From Thalassoglobus polymorphus (GTDB lineage: Bacteria > Planctomycetota > Planctomycetia > Planctomycetales > Planctomycetaceae): a DNA stretch of 64,000 nt. Both the position numbers and the translations under genes were made by a program. The notes below the pieces were generated by a model, which did no database searches, was not told the DNA's origin, and was given only the letters and a program-made list of their open reading frames with translations. The DNA is taken from NCBI RefSeq assembly GCF_007744255.1, contig NZ_CP036267.1, positions 1,719,541 to 1,783,540 on the forward strand, given 5' to 3'. Shown here one piece after another: positions 1 to 7,685 of the stretch (the stretch's first letter is position 1; each line of letters opens with the position of its first letter).

Positions 1-1
1 C

Positions 2-172
2 GGGACGACGACAGTCTGGTTTTCGCCCGAACAGCCTGAGGGTGTGAAACGAGGGAATTGGATTCAGACCGATCCGCAGAAGGGCTGGGTCATCCTTCTT
101 CGGCTCTACAGTCCGAAGGAGAGTTTTTTCGACAAGTCGTGGCAACCGAGCGAGATACAACTGGTGGAATAG
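2..172 (+). CDS. DUF1254/DUF1214-family protein, C-terminal fragment
   Basis: The reading frame is open from the window edge and ends in TAG at 170-172, giving the last 56 residues of a protein that starts outside the window. It contains a GNWIQTDPQKGW segment, then RLYSPKESFFDKSW, close to the end of DUF1214 domains, the C-terminal half of DUF1254 proteins. That family has no firmly assigned biochemical role; many members are secreted. The match rests on the conserved pattern N-W-I-Q-T-D-P...G-W...R-L-Y...F-D-K-[ST]-W near the C-terminus. Only this tail can be described. Confidence 0.75.
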   Translation, partial: GTTTVWFSPEQPEGVKRGNWIQTDPQKGWVILLRLYSPKESFFDKSWQPSEIQLVE

Positions 173-383
173 ACGCGGCTGACCGTCTCAGGTAGAGACC
201 ATCCGTACGCGGGAGGCTGAAAATCGGAGCCCAGATCAAGGTGAGCGTTCGCCGAATCTGGGTGAGACTTTCAGCTGTCCACCCGCTATAACAAATCTCT
301 CGTCTCCACAGGCAAGATGAGATTTCTCTCAAATGGAATCTCATCCGGGTGCGAATCTCGCCGCTCCCGGTCTGTCGAGGTGA

Positions 384-460
384 ACGTCAATCGTTCGTAA
401 ATTTGCTCTCTCAAACATAGAGACAAACGACGATTGCAGAGGTTTTCGGATCAGTTTTAG
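384..460 (+). repeat. Dispersed repeat family R2, copy 1
   Basis: The stretch shares AATTTGCTCTCTCAAAC and GAGGTTTTCGGATCAGTTTTA with the other R2 copies. Its right terminus TTTTAG overlaps the left terminus TTAGAGCA of the adjoining R1 copy at 457. The left end is degenerate. It lies between the ends of two convergent genes. Confidence 0.6.
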
Positions 461-581
461 AGCAAATTCACAATTGATCAGCAGTCATGTCGCTGCATCT
501 TGCATGGCCGTTTACCTTCCCCGGTGGGTGGCTCGCCGGAGGCGAAATCGGCGCTCATCACCAATTCGAAAGATGCTCTAA
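457..581 (-). repeat. Dispersed repeat family R1, copy 1 (variant interior)
   Basis: Read on the minus strand the element begins TTTAGAGCATCTTTCGAATT, matching the left end of the copy after hisS, and ends TTTGCTCTAA, so the termini are inverted repeats (TTAGAGCA/TGCTCTAA). The interior is unrelated to other copies and holds an inverted GC-rich segment. The terminal TAG at 578-580 is the stop codon of the GNAT-nitrilase gene. Confidence 0.7.
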
Positions 582-2137
582 ACCTCTTTCTCTTCTCCAT
601 CTTCCTGGTAGACAACTTTGTAGAGGTCTCTTCTGCGGTCGTTCCAGTTTTGGACGCTGCCGCTTTCTTTGTGGCGGCGGAGCATTTCCAGGTCCAAGTC
701 GTGGATGATCATCGTTTCGATGTTGGCGTTGCATTCGGCAGCGACGGCATCTCGTGAGAACTCTGCGTCCGCCGGGGTGAAGATGGCGGACTGGGCGTAG
801 TGAATGTCCGAGTTTTCAACGAATGGGAGGTTTCCAGTACATCCCGAAACGGCGACGTAGAGATGGTTTTCTACACACCGTGCCAGTGCGCAATGCCGAA
901 TTCTCAGGTAGCCATGCTTCGTGTCGGTGTTGAATGGGACGAAAATTAATTGTGCCCCTTTCTGGGCTGCGATGCGGACCAGTTCAGGAAATTCGATGTC
1001 GTAACAGATGAGGATCGCGATGGTCCCGCAATCCGTGTCGAAGACTTCAACTTTATTTCCGGGGGAGACACCCCACCATTTTCGTTCACTCGGGGTAATG
1101 TGCAGCTTGTACTGTTTGCCGAGCGTTCCATCACGTCGGAACAGATAGGAAATATTGAAGAGCTCTCCCTGTTCAACGGCAAAGTGTGAACCACCAATCA
1201 CATTGACATCGTACTTGACCGCCATCTCCGTGAAAAAATCGAGATATTGCGGTGTAAATTCAGAGAGTTGTCGCGCGGCCTGACCGGGGCGTGAATTGGG
1301 GACGCAGGAAAGCAATTGAGTTGTGAACAGCTCCGGAAAGAGGACAAAGTCGCATTTGTAGTCCGAGGCGACATCAATGAAAAATTCGCACTGCTGTGCC
1401 ATTTCATCGAAGCTGTTGATGGGTCTCATTAGATATTGAACAGCTGCAATACGGATCGGTTCGACAGGATTGTGAAAACGACGCTTGGCCCCCTTTTGAT
1501 AGTCGAGGTTGAGCCATTCGAGAAACGTTGCGTAGCCACGCGAAGCAGTGTCGCTGGGGAAGTAATCGGGGATCAACCCACGAAGTGAGAAACCATTCGA
1601 AATTTGTGCAGTCAGAACCGAATCAAATAGCGATTTGTCCACGATCGCTTCCACATACTCTCGGGCTGTCAGCTTGTCCGCGTGCTGACCATAACCGGGA
1701 ATTCTTCCTCCGATAATGATCCTGGCCAGATTTTTCTTACGGCAAAGTTCCTTTCTGCCATCATAGATTCGGCGAGAGAGTTTCAGTCCGCGAAACTCGG
1801 GATCAACCATAATCTCGATTCCGTAGAGCGTGTCTCCTTTGGGGTTGTGATTCCGGATGTATCCTTCGTCAGCAACTTTTGTCCAGTCGTGCCAAGACAT
1901 CTCTGCGCGATAGTCGAGGATGAGGCTACTTGAAGAAGCTGCAAGCTTTCCATCGATTTCGACGCAAATTTGCCCTTCAGGGAAGGTCGCAATTTGGGAT
2001 TCAATCTGGTCTGGTTTCCACGGAGTCATCCCGGGGAAACATCGTTCTTGCATTGCGATGAGGTCTTCAAAATCGTCCATCGTCAACTGACGGACGTTGA
2101 TTTTCCACTCATATTCCTTGAGATCAATTGGTACCAT
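578..2137 (-). CDS. GNAT acetyltransferase-nitrilase (carbon-nitrogen hydrolase) fusion
   Basis: Residues about 10-215 form a GNAT-type N-acetyltransferase domain. Residues about 228-495 form a carbon-nitrogen hydrolase. The nitrilase catalytic triad is readable: Glu269 in FPELF, Lys344 in YKLH and Cys378 in ICYDIEFPE. The substrate is unknown; such fusions probably act on an amide or omega-amide. The ATG at 2137 is preferred over an upstream in-frame TTG at 2179 because that TTG lies in repeat sequence and the ATG has GGA about 8 bases upstream. The stop TAG is the terminus of an R1 repeat. The gene stands alone, with repeats on both sides. Confidence 0.88.
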   Translation of the reverse strand: MVPIDLKEYEWKINVRQLTMDDFEDLIAMQERCFPGMTPWKPDQIESQIATFPEGQICVEIDGKLAASSSSLILDYRAEMSWHDWTKVADEGYIRNHNPKGDTLYGIEIMVDPEFRGLKLSRRIYDGRKELCRKKNLARIIIGGRIPGYGQHADKLTAREYVEAIVDKSLFDSVLTAQISNGFSLRGLIPDYFPSDTASRGYATFLEWLNLDYQKGAKRRFHNPVEPIRIAAVQYLMRPINSFDEMAQQCEFFIDVASDYKCDFVLFPELFTTQLLSCVPNSRPGQAARQLSEFTPQYLDFFTEMAVKYDVNVIGGSHFAVEQGELFNISYLFRRDGTLGKQYKLHITPSERKWWGVSPGNKVEVFDTDCGTIAILICYDIEFPELVRIAAQKGAQLIFVPFNTDTKHGYLRIRHCALARCVENHLYVAVSGCTGNLPFVENSDIHYAQSAIFTPADAEFSRDAVAAECNANIETMIIHDLDLEMLRRHKESGSVQNWNDRRRDLYKVVYQEDGEEKEV

Positions 2138-2169
2138 GTCACATCCAGAGAAAATCAATTCGGTGAGAG

Positions 2170-2240
2170 GCTCTAACAAAAACTGAACGTGCGGTCGGAA
2201 TTCCAGCCAATAACTTCGATTCCGGGAGTGATGTTAGAGC
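2170..2240. repeat. Dispersed repeat family R3, copy 1
   Basis: The element is bounded by GCTCTAACA at 2170 and TGTTAGAGC ending at 2240, an inverted pair. The left end GCTCTAACAAAAACTGAA resembles the unit at 10501. Its right terminus shares TTAGAGC with the next R1 copy. It lies just upstream of the nitrilase start. Confidence 0.5.
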
Positions 2241-2351
2241 AGTTTGCTTAAACGTTTGCTCTAACATCTCCCCGTGAAGAACGCATTTCTCTCATGATAA
2301 TGCTGTTCGGCACGAGGCAGGACCTGAACACCAATTCGGGAGGTGCTCAAG
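2234..2351 (-). repeat. Dispersed repeat family R1, copy 2
   Basis: On the minus strand it reads GAATTGGTGTTCAGG, then CTGCCTCGTGCCGAACAG, then GAAATGCG and TTCTTCACGGG, closely matching the copies at 7577, 21129 and 49734. The plus-strand left end (2234-2264) is itself a small palindrome, TTAGAGCAGTTTGC...GTTTGCTCTAA, so the terminus is doubled. Confidence 0.85.
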
Positions 2352-2455
2352 CTGTTCTGAATCGTCGTTTTTGACGACGCTGGATCGATTGTACAAATAA
2401 TATGAATTCAACATTAGCGACCAGAAGGCTGATTATTCGCATGTTGAGGAAGTTG

Positions 2456-2552
2456 TTTGAACTGACTCAAAATTGAACGTCAAAATTCGAGGAGCGTCTG
2501 AGAGGTTCGTCGAAGAAAGCGGTCGTTTCAGAAGTTTTCGGACTGGTTCTCA
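2456..2552 (+). repeat. Dispersed repeat family R2, copy 2 (longer variant)
   Basis: The right half, AAGAAAGCGG then TTTTCGGACTGGTTCTCA, matches the R2 copies at 62959 and 60229. The left end TTGAACTGACTC is close to the family terminus TTAGAACTGATCC. The middle holds about 10 extra bases. No gene touches it. Confidence 0.6.
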
Positions 2553-2979
2553 ATCTGGGCAAGTGTTTCAATATCAAGTGAACGGAACCGAATTCGGATG
2601 AGCCATTCAGGAATCACTGGCGAGTGGAGAAAAGTTTCTGGAGGCCTGAATTTTGCGACTTGATCTCGATCCTCAACGAAGCTTCTCAGAATCTGCCCCT
2701 ACAAAAAATTGCAGGAGTCTATAGAATCTAAAAAGTGGAATGAGAATAGTTTGGAGTCCGACGTGAAGTTTTGCGTACAGGCAGCGTGAATGATTGCGAA
2801 GGATTGATGAGTCGGGGGTGAGGTTCGAACATTCGATTCAAATTTCGGATTTTATGTCCCTTTGTCCTCGTCCCTGATTCATTGCCCCTTTGCTCAGCGC
2901 TCTCAGTCAGCGTGTGCAAAGACCAGGGTGCCAAAATGATTGTTCAATACCAAAACAGCAACGAAATGAAGGTCACACA
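2553..2979. other. Intergenic region without a recognised gene
   Basis: About 430 bases upstream of the small gene at 2980. Short open frames here show no recognisable protein or good start. It probably carries the promoter for the downstream gene, but no clear -35/-10 pair was identified. Confidence 0.4.
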
Positions 2980-3378
2980 ATGTCAGACGAAACGAAGTCA
3001 ATCGACCACCCAAGTGGTCGTGCTATTGCAGTGTTAGATTCTGTTGAGCAAGGGAACGCTGCGAAAAAAGCATTGATTCAGATCGGTGTGAAGGCAGACG
3101 AAATCTACGTCTTGAGTGCAAGCGACGAGGCTGCCGACATTGATACCTCAGCCGATTGGTTTGCGGACACCGATGAGCTGGTTGAGCAGTATCAGAAAAA
3201 GTTAGCTGCTGGCGCAACGTTGATTTCTGCGCCTGTGAAAAACACAACCCAGCTCAAAGAGGTTCAGTCGATTTACTATTCAGCCGGCGCCCACATGATG
3301 ACCCACTTCGGGACATTTGTGACAAGGTCCGTTGATTTAGATCAACCGGAACGAGAACAACCTATTGACGACAAGTAA
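2980..3378 (+). CDS. Small hypothetical protein (132 aa), stress-protein-like
   Basis: A short soluble acidic protein without signal peptide. The first part (GRAIAVLDSVEQGNAAKKAL) looks like a beta-alpha unit, and the end carries a YYSAGAHMMTHFGTFVTRSV stretch. The latter resembles the final strand of small general-stress or YflT-like proteins, where a conserved H-x-x-x-x-[FY]-G motif ends the domain. That likeness is weak. The ATG at 2980 is chosen because GAAGG lies about 8 bases upstream; an in-frame extension to 2890 has no such site. No operon partner is close. Confidence 0.7.
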   Translation: MSDETKSIDHPSGRAIAVLDSVEQGNAAKKALIQIGVKADEIYVLSASDEAADIDTSADWFADTDELVEQYQKKLAAGATLISAPVKNTTQLKEVQSIYYSAGAHMMTHFGTFVTRSVDLDQPEREQPIDDK

Positions 3379-3439
3379 ACCATGAACGTCTGTCTGGTGA
3401 ATCGTTTTGGAGTCAAGAGTTTGGAGGAAGTCTTTTCTG

Positions 3440-3512
3440 TGCTTCTTGGTTCGTGAAGATCACATTCTTGAATTTATCGAGAACTCACCAAGAGGCAAAA
3501 CGCGTTAACTAA
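3440..3512 (-). repeat. Possible diverged R1 repeat
   Basis: Read on the minus strand, GTTAACGCGTTTTGCCTCTTGG and the following TCTTCACGA keep the order and spacing of R1 motifs (GTTCAGGTTCTGCCTCGTG...TTCACGGG) but with many changes. It may be an old copy. Confidence is low. Confidence 0.35.
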
Positions 3513-3638
3513 TCATTCGTTTGGGGCAGAAACGTTTTGCCTTTCAAGGGTATCCCGCAAAGACGTGGGGACATCATGTGAACCTATCCGGGGGATGGAT
3601 GATCCGGATTCACATTCTTTCTTCAATTTCCGCCCGCA

Positions 3639-5150
3639 TCATTCTGGCGCTGGAGCAATCATTCGATCAGGGAATTCTGCTCGCTTTGCACCTTCTGGAC
3701 TCCGTTGATTTGAGCCATGATTCCGTTTGAAGCCGAGAGGAATGGCGAGGCCGTTTGTTCGTTTGAGTTCTTCGTAGAGTTGCTTACGCATTCTGTTGAC
3801 GATCGGTTTCATCGATGGCTGAAAGATGAGGTTCTTCGTTTCTTGAGGATCAGCTTTGATGTCGTAAAGTTCATCGATGTCGTACACACCTTGATACTGA
3901 ATCAGCTTGAAGTTGCTGTCGCGCAGGGCAAATGTCGTCGGTGTTTGAGGGAAGCTCGGTTCCCAGTAATACTCATAGAGAAACGTTTTACGAGTGTTCT
4001 TGGAGCTCTCTGGTTTTTGCAACAGCGGTGCGAAGCTCACGCCGTCGATCTCCTTTGGGATTGGGGAGTGGCTCAGTTCCAGTACGGTTGGTGCCAGATC
4101 GATGTTCGAGACGATTGCATCACATCTCTTTCCCTCAGCGACGTACTTCGGAGCAAAGGCGAGTAGCGGAATTCGGATCGATTCTTCGTATGCACAACGT
4201 TTGTCGATGAGGCCATGCTCTCCCCACAAGTGGCCACCATCGCTAGTGAAGAAGATGATTGTATTTTCCTCAAGCCCCTGCTCTTTTAATGACTTGCGGA
4301 CTGCTGCGAGGCTCTCGTCAATTGAGAGGATCATCTCGCAATAATGCTTGTACATCTCTTCGATGCTTTGGCCGGATCGTCCATGGTAAGGAAACTCTAC
4401 ACCGTGCCAGCTATTGCGTTGATCAAGGACCCACATCGGTTTGTCGAGTCGGTTTACCGAAGTGTTCGCCATTGTTTGCGGCGGTTCCCAGGCAGCTTCT
4501 TTGTAGCGATCACGATGGCGTGCAGCGGGATCGTAAAGTCCGTGGACTCCTTTATGCGACAGGTAGAGCAGGAAAGGTTTCGTTTTGTCTTGTTGTGCCA
4601 GCCAGTCAACGGAATAGTCCGTCAACTCATCCGTCATGTACTTTTTTCTGGCGACACGCTCACCATTGACGTTGATCTTTTGTTTTTCAGGCTGATAAGT
4701 CCCCTGCCCTAAAAAACTGACCCAATGATCGAATCCGGGACGCGGGGCGTCGCTGGACCCTCCCATGTGCCACTTCCCGATGAATGCGGTTTCGTAACCA
4801 TTCGTCTGCAAAATCTGAGGGAAAGTGATTGTCCCTTTTCGCATCAGGTCGGCGTTGTCGACAACCTTATGGTTGTGCATGTACTGGCCAGTCAGGAACG
4901 ACGCTCGCGAAGGAGAACATAATGACGTCGTGACGAACGCATTTGTAAACTGCATCCCTTCTTGAGCCATCTTGTCCAGAGCTGGCGTTTCGATAAAGGG
5001 GTGATCCATAAACCCAAAGGTGTCGTACCGTAAATCATCGATAAGAATGACGACAAAATTGGGGCGCGAGACTTCGCCAAGCGTCGATTTTGCAGCAACA
5101 CATTGAAGAAGAACCAGCGCAGCAGCGAGCGGATAGATTTGAGATTGCAT
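3639..5150 (-). CDS. Sulfatase (secreted, Cys-type)
   Basis: A type I sulfatase of 503 residues. Residues 1-20 form a signal peptide, so it acts outside the cytoplasm. The metal-binding aspartates are at 38-39 (LIDD) and the formylglycine motif CSPSR has its cysteine at 78, which a formylglycine-generating enzyme would oxidise. GKWHMG and TSDGGHLWGEHG are further active-site motifs. The substrate cannot be read; polysaccharide sulfate esters are usual in planctomycetes. ATG 5150 starts directly at the signal peptide; an upstream in-frame TTG would put 21 non-signal residues in front. The last ~30 residues are rich in charged residues and Pro/Ala. Confidence 0.92.
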   Translation of the reverse strand: MQSQIYPLAAALVLLQCVAAKSTLGEVSRPNFVVILIDDLRYDTFGFMDHPFIETPALDKMAQEGMQFTNAFVTTSLCSPSRASFLTGQYMHNHKVVDNADLMRKGTITFPQILQTNGYETAFIGKWHMGGSSDAPRPGFDHWVSFLGQGTYQPEKQKINVNGERVARKKYMTDELTDYSVDWLAQQDKTKPFLLYLSHKGVHGLYDPAARHRDRYKEAAWEPPQTMANTSVNRLDKPMWVLDQRNSWHGVEFPYHGRSGQSIEEMYKHYCEMILSIDESLAAVRKSLKEQGLEENTIIFFTSDGGHLWGEHGLIDKRCAYEESIRIPLLAFAPKYVAEGKRCDAIVSNIDLAPTVLELSHSPIPKEIDGVSFAPLLQKPESSKNTRKTFLYEYYWEPSFPQTPTTFALRDSNFKLIQYQGVYDIDELYDIKADPQETKNLIFQPSMKPIVNRMRKQLYEELKRTNGLAIPLGFKRNHGSNQRSPEGAKRAEFPDRMIAPAPE

Positions 5151-5177
5151 GAAGAGTTTCTCAAGCAAGCCGAATCG

Positions 5178-5208
5178 TTTAGCGACGCACTTCGAGTGCG
5201 TCGCTAAA
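5178..5208 (-). terminator. Strong stem-loop between aldehyde dehydrogenase and sulfatase genes
   Basis: TTTAGCGACGCACT pairs perfectly with AGTGCGTCGCTAAA around a three-base TCG loop, a 14-bp stem. It lies after the aldehyde dehydrogenase stop and before the sulfatase start on the same strand, so it probably ends the former transcript. No long T-run follows. Confidence 0.6.
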
Positions 5209-5246
5209 GTCATCGTTGAAGAAGTTTGAAATACTTATTTCAGAAT

Positions 5247-6725
5247 CTATTTCAGATTCATCGTCACGGTTTTGAGTTCGGTGTAATTGGCAAGTGCCGC
5301 TTCGCCGAGTTCTCGTCCTGTGCCGGACATTTTGAATCCACCGAATGGGGCGGCTGCGTCGAAGACGTCGTAGCAGTTGATCCACACGGTTCCTGCTCGG
5401 ACAGAACCCGCGATGCGATGAGCTTTCGCGACGTCCCGAGTCCAGACGGCGGCTGCGAGTCCGTAGAATGTTTTATTGGACCGCTCGATGACTTCATCGA
5501 TATCCCGAAACGGAAAGACGCTTAGAACAGGGCCGAAAATTTCGTCGGTGGCGATGTCCATATCGTCGCTGACGTTGTCGAAGATGGTCGGCTGAATATA
5601 GAAGCCTTTGTCCCCTTCTTGAGCTCCGCCTGTGATACAGTTCGCGCCCGCTTGCTTGCCACGCTCGATGTAGTCCATGATCTTGTTGAACTGGTCGGCA
5701 TCGATTTGTGGACCTTGTGTGGTCGAGGTGTCAAACGGGTTGCCAAGCTTTCGCTCTTGAGCGCGTGAAACGAGTCGCTCCACGAATTTTTCATGAATCG
5801 ATTCTTCGACAAACAAACGGCTTCCCGCACAGCAGCACTGTCCTTGATTAAAGAACAGCCCGAATTCTGCTCCCTGAATCGCTGCATCGATGTCACAATC
5901 AGAGAAGACGATGTTCGGTGACTTGCCACCAAGCTCGAAAGTAGTTCTTTTCAAAGTTTGAGCAGCGTCAGCCATGATCCGCTGCGCCGTTTCCGTTGAT
6001 CCGGTGAAGGCGATTTTGTCGACGTCAGGATGCTTGACGATGGCTGCTCCGGTGTCACCGTATCCGGTGACAATGTTAATGACTCCCGGTGGGAAACCTG
6101 CTTCGGTTGCAAGTTCTGCCATTCGTAAACAGGAGAGCGGAGTTTGCTCTGCTGGCTTCATGACAATGGTACAGCCAGCTGCCAGCGCGGGAGCCCACTT
6201 CCAGGAGACCATTAAAGCTGGGAAGTTCCAGGGGATGATTTGACCACACACGCCCAGAGGTTCCCGGCGGGTGTAACAGAAATAGTCTCCACGAATCGGA
6301 ATCGTGTCGCCAGTAATTTTGTCTGCCCAGCCTGCGTAGTATCGCAGGCAATCAATCACGAGCGGGATGTCTGCAGTCTGGGCATCGATGATCGGTTTTC
6401 CGTTATCCAGAGTTTCTAACGCTGCGAGTTCCTCAGCGTTTTCTTCAATCAGGTCCGCGAGTTTGTACAGCAGTCTCCCGCGCTCACGAGCATCCATTTT
6501 CGGCCACTCGCCCTCTTCGAAGGCCTTCCTGGCAGCTTTGACCGCTCGGTCGACGTCCTCCGCGTTTGCTTTGGCGACATCGGTGATTTTCTCTTCGGTT
6601 GCCGGGTGGTAGGTTCCGAAAGTCTCTCCACTGACGGAGTCGCACCATTCTCCACCAATGAGAAGTTGTGACTTACGAACTTTGGGAGTAGCAACGATGA
6701 ATTCAGGGGATGCAGCAGTCGACAT
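5247..6725 (-). CDS. NAD(P)-dependent aldehyde dehydrogenase
   Basis: A 492-residue cytosolic aldehyde dehydrogenase that oxidises aldehydes to carboxylic acids. The signature residues are Asn167 (PWNFP), Glu264 (FELGGKSP) and Cys298 (GQCCCAGSR), plus the substrate-loop [12 protein letters not shown]. The GQCCCAGSR loop and overall length fit the ALDH1/2-like class. The substrate is not assignable from sequence. ATG 6725 is chosen because a clean GGAGG stands 5-6 bases upstream; an in-frame extension to 6803 lacks one. A 14-bp stem-loop follows the gene. Confidence 0.95.
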   Translation of the reverse strand: MSTAASPEFIVATPKVRKSQLLIGGEWCDSVSGETFGTYHPATEEKITDVAKANAEDVDRAVKAARKAFEEGEWPKMDARERGRLLYKLADLIEENAEELAALETLDNGKPIIDAQTADIPLVIDCLRYYAGWADKITGDTIPIRGDYFCYTRREPLGVCGQIIPWNFPALMVSWKWAPALAAGCTIVMKPAEQTPLSCLRMAELATEAGFPPGVINIVTGYGDTGAAIVKHPDVDKIAFTGSTETAQRIMADAAQTLKRTTFELGGKSPNIVFSDCDIDAAIQGAEFGLFFNQGQCCCAGSRLFVEESIHEKFVERLVSRAQERKLGNPFDTSTTQGPQIDADQFNKIMDYIERGKQAGANCITGGAQEGDKGFYIQPTIFDNVSDDMDIATDEIFGPVLSVFPFRDIDEVIERSNKTFYGLAAAVWTRDVAKAHRIAGSVRAGTVWINCYDVFDAAAPFGGFKMSGTGRELGEAALANYTELKTVTMNLK

Positions 6726-7068
6726 GAGAGCCTCCATGATTGAGCGATAAACGAATAGGCCAGCGTTGATGATAAGTATCGCAGATTGTGGAAGCAAATT
6801 CACCTGCCGGGAATTGATCGGTCTGTCATCGAACTGGTTGTTGTTGTGTCGATGAGGTTTGATATCTGTTGTCGAAGCGATGGCGCGAAACTCAATTCTG
6901 CGACAGTTCTTTTGAGGGTGTGTTAGCTTAAAAACGTGCTGAATCGGCGGTTATTGCTGGTTTTAACAACTGTTCGGCTTTTCTTGCCGGTTTGGCATTG
7001 CAGCTGCGTAATCAAATTGGATCAGGCAGATGGTTGCCTTCAAGAAAACTCAATCAGAGGACAAGACA
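6726..7068. other. Divergent intergenic region
   Basis: About 340 bases between the divergent starts of the aldehyde dehydrogenase and the His-rich secreted protein. It must carry both promoters. No gene, repeat copy or convincing operator was seen. Confidence 0.4.
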
Positions 7069-7407
7069 ATGAAACGTTTCATCGCATTGACAGCAGTTGT
7101 TGCTATGTTGGGCTTGGCCGGAACGTCCGCTGAAGCAGGTGGAGTCCGGTTCTACTTAGGTGGCAGCGGGTTCAATTCTGGATATCGTTCAAGTTATCCA
7201 TCTTATGGCCACAACTACAATCGTGGTTATGGGAATGGTCATAGGGGGCATGGTGGCTACTATTGGCACAACACCGGACATTATGACTACCATCCAGGAA
7301 GATATGTTCCGCATGGAAACCACTACGATTATGTGCCCGGTCACTACGACTACCATAACACCGGTCACTGGGATCGTTACCGAGGACATGGTGGACACCA
7401 TCACTAA
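7069..7407 (+). CDS. Small secreted His/Tyr/Gly-rich protein
   Basis: A 112-residue protein with a clear signal peptide (residues 1 to about 23, ending AEA). The mature part is low-complexity and very rich in His, Tyr, Gly and Asn, with repeated HYDY and HPGRYVPHGNHYDYVPGHYD-like units and a GGHHH C-terminus. The composition suggests metal binding or a surface/matrix role, but that is inference. Similar short His-rich secreted proteins are common in planctomycetes and mostly uncharacterised. ATG 7069 has AGAGG nine bases upstream. A strong terminator lies about 115 bases after the stop. Confidence 0.8.
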   Translation: MKRFIALTAVVAMLGLAGTSAEAGGVRFYLGGSGFNSGYRSSYPSYGHNYNRGYGNGHRGHGGYYWHNTGHYDYHPGRYVPHGNHYDYVPGHYDYHNTGHWDRYRGHGGHHH

Positions 7408-7520
7408 GAAATTTTTCGAGATGTCGTACGAGACCTGCCTCGTGGAATTGAAAATTTTTCCTGAGAGAATCGTTTCAGCATCGGCACAGAAAGCACGACC
7501 TTCCACTCAGATTAATCACG

Positions 7521-7560
7521 AATTAAGCCGGGCAGTCAATCTGTCCGGCTTAATTTTTTG
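7521..7560 (+). terminator. Intrinsic terminator (CCGG-stem hairpin family, copy 1)
   Basis: AATTAAGCCGGGCAG pairs with CTGTCCGGCTTAATT around TCAAT and is followed by a T-run, a textbook rho-independent terminator for the His-rich protein gene. Its CCGG(A/G)CA core recurs at four other sites in the window. Confidence 0.85.
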
Positions 7561-7576
7561 ATCCAGTTCAATTGCT

Positions 7577-7685
7577 TTAGAGCCTCTTTCGAATTCGTTG
7601 TTCAGGTTCTGCTTCGTGGCGAACAGTATTTTAACTAGAGAAATGCGTACTTCACGGGCGCACGGTGAAGCAAACTGCTCGAATT
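7577..7685 (+). repeat. Dispersed repeat family R1, copy 3
   Basis: It starts TTAGAGCCTCTTTCGAATT, carries GTTCAGGTTCTGCTTCGTGG and CGAACAG, then ACTTCACGGG, and ends CAAACTGCTCGAATTA. The right end abuts the TAA stop (7684-7686) of polA on the opposite strand. Confidence 0.85.

Noticed and set aside
3527-3600. Possible extra repeat fragment before the first sulfatase
   Set aside because: GCAGAAACGTTTTGCC is similar to diverged R1 blocks but has no termini or right half.
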